Shown here: positions 26,681 to 31,847 of the stretch, one piece after another
Layout of the letters: each line of letters opens with the position of its first letter
How positions within the stretch are numbered: the stretch's first letter is position 1
From: DASZYF01 sp035545535
GTDB lineage: Bacteria; Actinomycetota; Actinomycetes; Mycobacteriales; CAJCIY01
Assembly: GCA_035545535.1 (NCBI GenBank)
Contig: DASZYF010000179.1
Span: 1 to 31,847 of the forward strand
Reading direction: 5' to 3'
DNA length: 31,847 bases
The notes under the pieces: model-generated
The model's database searches: none
Told to the model about the DNA's origin: nothing
The model's input: only the letters and a program-made list of their open reading frames with translations
Program-made: the position numbers and the translations under genes

Positions 26681-28048
26681 GTGACCGCCCGCGACGCGCA
26701 GCGCGGCGTCACCCGTCGCGGCCTCCTGGCCGCGACGGGTACCGCCGCGCTCGCGTGGGCGGCCACCGGCCGCGTCGAGCGCGCCGGCGCGTCCGACCCC
26801 ACCCCCGCGGCCCCGCTGCCCGGCGGCCCGCTGCCGGTCATCCCCGAGCTGGCGCCCGACATCGTCGACGGCGGCGCCGTGTGGACGCTCACCGAGGCTC
26901 CGCTCCCGGCGACCGCGGACCGCGCCGGTCTCGTCGAGCAGCCGCCGCTCGCCTACGACGGGCGCATCCCGGGCCCGATCATCCGCATCCGGGACGGGTA
27001 CCCCGCGCGGGTCGTGCTGCAGAACCGGTCCGGCGAGATCAGCAACCTGCACCTGCACGGGCTGCGCATCGCGCCCGCCATCGACCGGCCGCTCATCACC
27101 GTCCCCGACGGGGGCGACCACACCTACGCGTTCCTGCAGGCCCGCGGTCATGCGGCGACGTACTGGTACCACCCGCACCTGCACGGCCTCGTCGAGGAGC
27201 AGATGCTGCGCGGTCTCGCGGGCCCGCTCCTGTTCGACCCCGACGTGCTGCCGGCGCAGCTCGCCGGCGCGCAGGAGCACGTGCTGCTGCTGACGAACCA
27301 GCTCAACACGAGCAACCTGCTCGTGAACGGCGTGCCCGCCCCGCAGCTCACCGCGGACGCGACACGCGTGCGGCTGCGCATCATCAACGCAAGTACGGCC
27401 CGCAACCCGACGCTGCGCCTGCGCGGTCCCGACGGCGCGCCGCGGCCGTTCTGGCTGGTCGCCACCGACGGGGGCTTCCTGCGCTCGCCGGTGCGCGCGA
27501 CCGCGCTGCCGTTCGGCATCGGCCAGCGCGTGGAGCTGCTCGTCGACGTGTCACCCGCAGCGTCCACGCTGTACTGCGGCGAGGACGGGCAGACGATCGT
27601 CACGCTGACGGGACCGGACGGCCCGCCGCTCCCGGCGCCCGCGGGCGCGATGGCGCAGGTGCCGAAGCTGACGCCGACCCGCACGACGCACCACCGCCGC
27701 ATCGACCTCACGCAGACCGCAGAAGGCACCTTCTCGATCGACAACAAGCTCTTCAGCCACACCCGGGTCGACCAGCACGTGCGCTACGGCGCGCTCGAGG
27801 TGTGGGAGGTGCGCAACCGCACGTCGGTGCCGCACCCGTTCCACCTGCACTCGTGGCCGTTCCAGGTCCTGTCGCGCGGCGGCCGCAAGGAGCCGTTCGT
27901 CGCCTGGCGGGACACCGCGCTCGTGCACCCGGGCGAGACCGTCAAGCTGGCCATCCGGTTCGACAAGTACCGCGGCAAGACCGTCTACCACTGCCACATC
28001 GCGGCCCACGAGGACAACGGCATGATGGGCATCGTCGAGGTCCACTGA
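26681..28048 (+). CDS. Tat-exported multicopper oxidase
   Basis: 455 residues from GTG. The N-terminus VTRRGLLAATGTAALAWAATG is a twin-arginine signal, so the folded, copper-loaded enzyme is exported. All four copper motifs are present: HLHG (H124, H126), YWYHPHLHG (H164, H166), HPFHLH (H385, H388, H390) and HCHIAAHEDNGMMG (H437, C438, H439, H443, with M448 as axial ligand). The set predicts one type 1 copper and the trinuclear cluster, hence oxidation of a substrate with reduction of O2 to water. Size and motif layout fit the CueO/CotA/SufI range. No Met-rich insert like that of CueO is seen, so metal oxidase activity is less certain. The genomic link to two cupredoxin-like proteins suggests an electron donor or shared substrate. 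It is followed 61 bases later by the EccC-like gene. Confidence 0.93.
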   Translation: MTARDAQRGVTRRGLLAATGTAALAWAATGRVERAGASDPTPAAPLPGGPLPVIPELAPDIVDGGAVWTLTEAPLPATADRAGLVEQPPLAYDGRIPGPIIRIRDGYPARVVLQNRSGEISNLHLHGLRIAPAIDRPLITVPDGGDHTYAFLQARGHAATYWYHPHLHGLVEEQMLRGLAGPLLFDPDVLPAQLAGAQEHVLLLTNQLNTSNLLVNGVPAPQLTADATRVRLRIINASTARNPTLRLRGPDGAPRPFWLVATDGGFLRSPVRATALPFGIGQRVELLVDVSPAASTLYCGEDGQTIVTLTGPDGPPLPAPAGAMAQVPKLTPTRTTHHRRIDLTQTAEGTFSIDNKLFSHTRVDQHVRYGALEVWEVRNRTSVPHPFHLHSWPFQVLSRGGRKEPFVAWRDTALVHPGETVKLAIRFDKYRGKTVYHCHIAAHEDNGMMGIVEVH

Positions 28049-28109
28049 CGCCCCACGTCGTCCACAGGGGTCGCAGCGCGATCGGCCGGAGCTGACGTAG
28101 AACGGCACG

Positions 28110-31100
28110 GTGCCGATCGTCCTGACGCCGCGCCCGGCCCGGATCCCCGTGGAGCGACCCGAGGCCGCGGTGCTGCGGATACCGCCCCCTCCGTCCGTCC
28201 CGGTGGCCCACGAGGGCATCGCGACGGCGCTGCTCGCCGGCGCCGGCTCGCTCGGCACGCTCGCGGTGCTGGGGATGGGACGGCGCAGCTCGCCGCTGCT
28301 GCTCATCGCGCTCGGGCTGGCGACGTTGGGCGCCTCCGTGGGCGCGCGGGTGCTGGTGCTGCGGCGATCCGGGCGCCAGCTGCGCCGGGCGAGCGCGCGC
28401 TGGACGGCGCGGGTCGACTCCGCGGTCGATCATGCGCGGGCGGGTGCCGCCCGCCAACGCAGCGCGCTGCGGAGAGCCCACCCGGTCGGCGTCGGGGCGT
28501 TGCGGGCCGTCGCCGGCGGCGGTGTCGGGCTGTGGGAGCGACGACCGGCTGATGCGGACGCGTGGTCCGTGGCCGTCGGGACCGGGACGGTGCCTGCGTC
28601 GCTGCGACTCGACACCGATGCGGCTGACGCGGCCGCCGACGTGCCCGCCGCGCTCGAGCAGATCGCGCAGCGCGCGGTCGCCGACCACGCGGCCGTCACC
28701 GGGGCCCCGGTCGCCGTCGACCTCGGTCGGGGTGCGTGCGCGGCCGTCGGCGCCCGCGATGTCACGCGGGCGCTGGCGCGACACGTGCTGCTCGAGCTCT
28801 GCGTCGCGCGTCCGCCGGAGGAGCTGCGCGTCGCGGTGCTCACCGACGACCCGACGGCCTGGACCTGGCTCGCGTGGCTGCCCCACACCGACGAGGTGTC
28901 GCGGGGTGTGGTCACGTCGGCCGCTGATCTCGGGCGCTCGCTGACCGGCGCGGCCGACGTGCTCGTCGTCGTCGACACGCATGAGGTCGTGCCGGATGCG
29001 TTGCGGGCGCGGGCCCGCTGGTTGTGGCTCGCGGACACCGAGCACGACCTGCCCGCGCGGGTCGCGACGACCGTGGTGCTCGACGGCGAGGCCGGTGTCG
29101 TGCGCGATGCGGTGGGGGTCACGCAGCTCGGGTCGGCCGCCGTCCTCGACGTCGTCGACGCCGACGACGTCGCGCGGCGGCTCGCACCGCGACGGCTCGT
29201 GCAGCCGACCGGCAGGGGCGACGAGAGCGTGCGGCTCGCCGAGCTCCTCGACGTCGACCCGCTCCACCTCGACGCCGCTGCGCACTGGCGGCGCGTGCGT
29301 TCGCCGCTCGCCGTGCCGATCGGCCGCGACGCCGCGGGTGCGCCGGTCGTCCTCGACCTGGCCGAGCCGGCGCTCGGCGGCCACGGACCGCACGGCCTGC
29401 TCATCGGAGCGACCGGTTCGGGGAAGTCGGAGCTGCTGCGCTCACTCGTCACCGGTCTCGCCGTCAACGCGCCCCCGGAGGACGTCGCGCTGCTTCTCGT
29501 CGACTGGAAGGGCGGCGCGGCCTTCGACGGGCTTGCGCAGCTGCCGCACGTCGCCGGGCTCGTCACCAACCTCGCGGGCGATGCGGCGCTCGTCGACCGC
29601 GTGTGCGCATCGCTGCGCGGTGAGCTCGAACGGCGGCAGGTCCTGCTGCGCCACGCCAAGGCCGATTCGGTGCGTTCGCTCCGGGACCGTGGTGATGCGG
29701 CGCCGCCGGCGCTCGTCGTCGTCATCGACGAGTTCGGTGAGCTGCTCAGCGCCCATCCGGACGCGCTCGACGTGCTGCTGCAGGTCGGGCGGCTCGGGCG
29801 CTCGCTCGCCGTGCACCTGGTGCTCGCATCGCAGCGGCTCGACGAAGGGCGGCTGCGCGGGCTCGAGGCGCACCTGCGCTTCCGGCTGTGCCTGCGCACG
29901 TTCACGGCCGCCGAGTCCGTCGCGGTGCTCGGCGGCCCCGAAGCGGCGTCGCTGCCCAGCCGGCCGGGGGAGGGCTGGCTCGCCGTCGACGGCGAGCGCA
30001 CGCGCCTCCGGGCCGCCCACACCACCGCCCCCGCCCGGCCGGCCGCACCCGGGCCGCCCGTCCGCCCCCTCCACCCGTCGACATCGGACTTGTGGCAGCC
30101 CACGGGCACCGAGATCTGCCACATCCCCGATGTCGGCGGGACCTCTTCCCGGTCGACGTCGGACTTGTGGCAGCCGGGGGGCCCGGAGATCTGCCACATC
30201 CCCGATGTCGACGGGACCTCTTCCCGGTCGACATCGGACTTGTGGCAGCCGGCGGGCCCGGAGATCTGCCACAACGCCGATGTCGACGAGCTGGGGGCGC
30301 TCGTCGCGGCGATCGGACGGGCGGGGGCGACGCCCGCCCAGCCCGTGTGGCTGCCGCCGCTCGGCGCGAACCTCACCGGGATCGACGCGGTAGCGGTTGT
30401 CGACGAGCCCGCGCAGCAGCGGCAGGTGCCGTGGTCACCGTCGTCGCACACCGCGGTGGTCGGTGCGCCCGGGAGCGGGGTGAGCACGGCGCTGTCGGCC
30501 ATCGTGGCGGAGCGGTTGCGCGATCCGGACGTTCGCATCGTCGCGCTGCGCTTCGGCGGCGAGGGCCTGGTGATCGACGCGTCGCGGATCGTCGGCGAGG
30601 CCGGTCCGCGGGACGACCCCGCGCACGTGGCGCTCCTGCTCGATGCCGCGGTGCTGGCGGCCCGGGACGAAGGTCCGTGGGCGGGCCGGCACCTGATGCT
30701 CGTCGTCGACGGCCTGGCGCGAGCGCGCGACGTCGTCGACGACCTCGACCAGCGGCTCGCGCGCGCCGCGGCGGGCGCGCTGCTCGCCGTCGGCGGTCAT
30801 CGCTGGACCGATGTGCGCGGCGGGCTGCGGGACCTCACCGCCGATCGCCTCGAGCTGCGGCTGGCGGACCCCGCAGACTCCGAGCACCCGCGAGACCGGG
30901 CCCGTCAGCTGATGGGCGGACCGCCGGGGCGGGGCCTGCTCGCGGACGGCCGGCTCGTGCAGGTGGTGCGCCCGCAGGTCGGCTCAGCATCCGAGGAGGA
31001 CACGCTCAAGCTGCGCCCGTTGCCGGTGCACGTGCGCGCACCGCTCGGCAGTGCTGCGCTGGGCGTGCGCATCGGCGATCACCGCGAGGTGCAGCGGCCG

Positions 31101-31646
31101 GAAGGGCATCTCGTCGTGCTGGGCGACCGCGGCTCCGGTCGCACCGGTCTGCTCAAGCGGTTGGCGCACCTCGCGGCCGCCGCCGGAGAGCCCGCCGTCA
31201 TCGTCGATCCCCGCCGACGGATGACATCGATCCGCGGCACCGTCATCGTCGATGCGAACGCCATCGCCGACCACCTCAGCCCGTTCACGTCCGGGCTCGT
31301 GCTCATCGACGATGCCGATCTCGTGCCCGCGCACCGGCTCGCCGTGCTCCTCGACCCGGTGGCCGACGGGCGCTGCCGCATCGTCCTCGCACGACCCGTC
31401 ACCGGCGCGGCGCGGGCCGCGTACGACCCGCTGATGACCGCGCTGCGCGAAGCGCTCGCGACGACGCTGGTGCTGCCCGGCGATCCGGGCGAAGGGCCGC
31501 TCGTCGCCGGCGTCCGCGCCGCGCCCGGCCCGCCCGGCCGCGCCGTCCTGGTCGAGCCCGGTCGCCCACCCATGCCCCTGCAGCTGTACGCCCCCGACGA
31601 CGGTGACGGTGTGGTCGTCCCCCTCCGCGAACGCGGCGCCGCATGA
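28110..31646 (+). CDS. EccC-like FtsK/SpoIIIE ATPase (type VII secretion type)
   Basis: 1178 residues from GTG. Two membrane helices (about 36-57 and 61-84) are followed by a non-motor region and three ATPase domains. D1 (about 400-640) has Walker A GATGSGKS (K439), LLLVDWKGGAAF and Walker B LVVVIDEFGEL. D2 begins near 780 with GAPGSGVST (V791 in the Lys position). D3 begins near 1000 with GDRGSGRT (R1011 in the Lys position). D1 alone keeps a full P-loop. This layout is EccC of type VII secretion systems, which drives export of WXG100-type proteins. The D1-D2 linker (about 657-731) holds three in-frame 25-residue repeats of DNA palindromes, which is unusual. No esx, eccB, eccD or mycP gene is in the window; they could lie to the right. 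The stop overlaps the next start by ATGA. Confidence 0.85.
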   Translation: MPIVLTPRPARIPVERPEAAVLRIPPPPSVPVAHEGIATALLAGAGSLGTLAVLGMGRRSSPLLLIALGLATLGASVGARVLVLRRSGRQLRRASARWTARVDSAVDHARAGAARQRSALRRAHPVGVGALRAVAGGGVGLWERRPADADAWSVAVGTGTVPASLRLDTDAADAAADVPAALEQIAQRAVADHAAVTGAPVAVDLGRGACAAVGARDVTRALARHVLLELCVARPPEELRVAVLTDDPTAWTWLAWLPHTDEVSRGVVTSAADLGRSLTGAADVLVVVDTHEVVPDALRARARWLWLADTEHDLPARVATTVVLDGEAGVVRDAVGVTQLGSAAVLDVVDADDVARRLAPRRLVQPTGRGDESVRLAELLDVDPLHLDAAAHWRRVRSPLAVPIGRDAAGAPVVLDLAEPALGGHGPHGLLIGATGSGKSELLRSLVTGLAVNAPPEDVALLLVDWKGGAAFDGLAQLPHVAGLVTNLAGDAALVDRVCASLRGELERRQVLLRHAKADSVRSLRDRGDAAPPALVVVIDEFGELLSAHPDALDVLLQVGRLGRSLAVHLVLASQRLDEGRLRGLEAHLRFRLCLRTFTAAESVAVLGGPEAASLPSRPGEGWLAVDGERTRLRAAHTTAPARPAAPGPPVRPLHPSTSDLWQPTGTEICHIPDVGGTSSRSTSDLWQPGGPEICHIPDVDGTSSRSTSDLWQPAGPEICHNADVDELGALVAAIGRAGATPAQPVWLPPLGANLTGIDAVAVVDEPAQQRQVPWSPSSHTAVVGAPGSGVSTALSAIVAERLRDPDVRIVALRFGGEGLVIDASRIVGEAGPRDDPAHVALLLDAAVLAARDEGPWAGRHLMLVVDGLARARDVVDDLDQRLARAAAGALLAVGGHRWTDVRGGLRDLTADRLELRLADPADSEHPRDRARQLMGGPPGRGLLADGRLVQVVRPQVGSASEEDTLKLRPLPVHVRAPLGSAALGVRIGDHREVQRPEGHLVVLGDRGSGRTGLLKRLAHLAAAAGEPAVIVDPRRRMTSIRGTVIVDANAIADHLSPFTSGLVLIDDADLVPAHRLAVLLDPVADGRCRIVLARPVTGAARAAYDPLMTALREALATTLVLPGDPGEGPLVAGVRAAPGPPGRAVLVEPGRPPMPLQLYAPDDGDGVVVPLRERGAA
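30077..30287. repeat. Three tandem 75-bp palindromic units inside the EccC-like gene
   Basis: Palindrome cores lie at 30080-30134, 30155-30209 and 30230-30284, exactly 75 bases apart. Each has outer arms GACATCGG / CCGATGTC (first arm of copy 2 reads GACGTCGG), an unpaired 3-by-3 step, and inner arms TGTGGCAG / CTGCCACA around about 17 bases. GTCGAC flanks extend the outer arms in copy 3. The 75-base period is a whole number of codons, so the reading frame is kept, adding peptide units with TSDLWQP, EICHIPDVD and GTSSR. Copies differ at few positions. The same peptide text can also be read on the other strand without a stop. Confidence 0.9.
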
Positions 31647-31847
31647 GCTCGTCGCCGGCGGAGGTGGTTCGCCGCTGCGGGCGAGGTGGTGTCGCGTGGT
31701 CGTCGCCGGCGGAGGTGGTTCGCCGCTGCGGGCGAGGTAGCGTCCGCCGGTCGTCGCCGGCGGAGGTGGTTCGCCGCTGCGGGCGAGGTAGCGTCCGCCG
31801 GTCGTCGCCGGCGGAGGTGGTTCGCCGCTGCGGGCGAGGTAGCGTCC
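31643..31847 (+). CDS. ORF of 17-residue tandem repeats (partial, runs off right edge)
   Basis: ATG overlaps the EccC-like stop (ATGA), so the ORF would be translated by coupling. After MS the frame reads SSPAEVVRRCGRGGVAW, then SSPAEVVRRCGRGSVRR repeatedly, and stays open to the window end (68 codons). Each unit has one Cys and five or so Arg, giving a strongly basic, Cys-spaced chain. I recognise no family. The repeats are identical at DNA level, including synonymous sites, so they are very young. A non-coding minisatellite is the alternative: the opposite strand is also open across the units (Arg/Pro/Thr type). The coupling and the 51-base period favour a real gene, but only the sequence beyond the edge can settle it. 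Confidence 0.45.
   Translation, partial: MSSSPAEVVRRCGRGGVAWSSPAEVVRRCGRGSVRRSSPAEVVRRCGRGSVRRSSPAEVVRRCGRGSV
31650..31847. repeat. Perfect 51-bp tandem repeats at the right edge
   Basis: Units begin at 31650, 31701, 31752 and 31803. The first 38 bases are identical in all. The last 13 are identical in units 2 and 3, and in what is visible of unit 4; unit 1 differs there. The array is cut by the window, so the number of copies is unknown. Confidence 0.95.

Noticed and set aside
30077..30287. CRISPR array reading of the three 75-base repeats
   Set aside because: Units are contiguous with no unique spacers, lie within a conserved ATPase gene in frame, and no cas genes are present.
31650..31847. 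CRISPR or attachment-site reading of the right-edge array
   Set aside because: The 51-base units are head-to-tail with no spacers, so it is a minisatellite-type tandem repeat.

Overview
The window is very GC-rich DNA, with G or C in nearly every third codon position. It is packed with genes on both strands and uses many GTG starts and ATGA overlaps. The gene families point to a free-living Actinomycetota (high-GC Gram-positive) chromosome: an LLM-class probable F420-dependent oxidoreductase, an MMPL exporter, an HtrA protease next to an OmpR-type two-component system, a GH63-like glucosidase and an EccC-like type VII secretion ATPase. I cannot name the lineage more closely. I see no rRNA, tRNA, CRISPR array, insertion sequence or phage gene. 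No gene-free stretch exceeds about 210 bases.

Left part (1-5415). The tail of a gene from the left edge meets a leftward two-gene operon. That operon encodes a 246-residue protein with an internal duplication, followed by a membrane zinc protease (M50) that carries an N-terminal PqqD-like (RiPP-recognition-like) domain. Divergent to it is a RecQ-type helicase fused to a ComF-like phosphoribosyltransferase domain.

Middle part (5527-16888). An MMPL transporter with a long heptad-repeat ectodomain is followed by a leftward pair, a secreted GH26-like glycosidase and an amidohydrolase. A secreted sedolisin protease diverges from that pair. Next come a leftward LLM oxidoreductase/SnoaL-like pair behind a perfect 16-bp palindrome, a small lipoprotein, and a patatin-like lipase on the plus strand.

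Regulatory and cell-envelope part (16907-24416). An apparent leftward operon encodes an HtrA-PDZ protease, an OmpR-type response regulator and a histidine kinase. The combination resembles mycobacterial PepD-MprAB, though with the protease first. Upstream lies a repeat-rich secreted protein with a C-terminal membrane anchor, divergent from a large GH63-like glucosidase.

Right part (24598-31847). Two tandem paralogous secreted proteins carry a cupredoxin-like His/Cys/His/Met set. The second is tightly followed by a Tat-exported multicopper oxidase, suggesting an extracellular copper/redox cluster. Then comes an EccC-like ATPase whose linker after the first ATPase domain contains three in-frame 75-bp palindromic repeats. 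Its stop codon overlaps the start of an ORF made of perfect 51-bp (17-residue) repeats that runs off the window.

The best candidates for something undescribed are: (a) the duplicated protein plus RRE-like M50 protease pair; (b) the palindromic repeats inside the EccC-like gene and the 17-residue repeat ORF coupled to it; (c) the twin cupredoxin-like/multicopper oxidase cluster. All functional calls come from reading motifs by eye; no database search was run.
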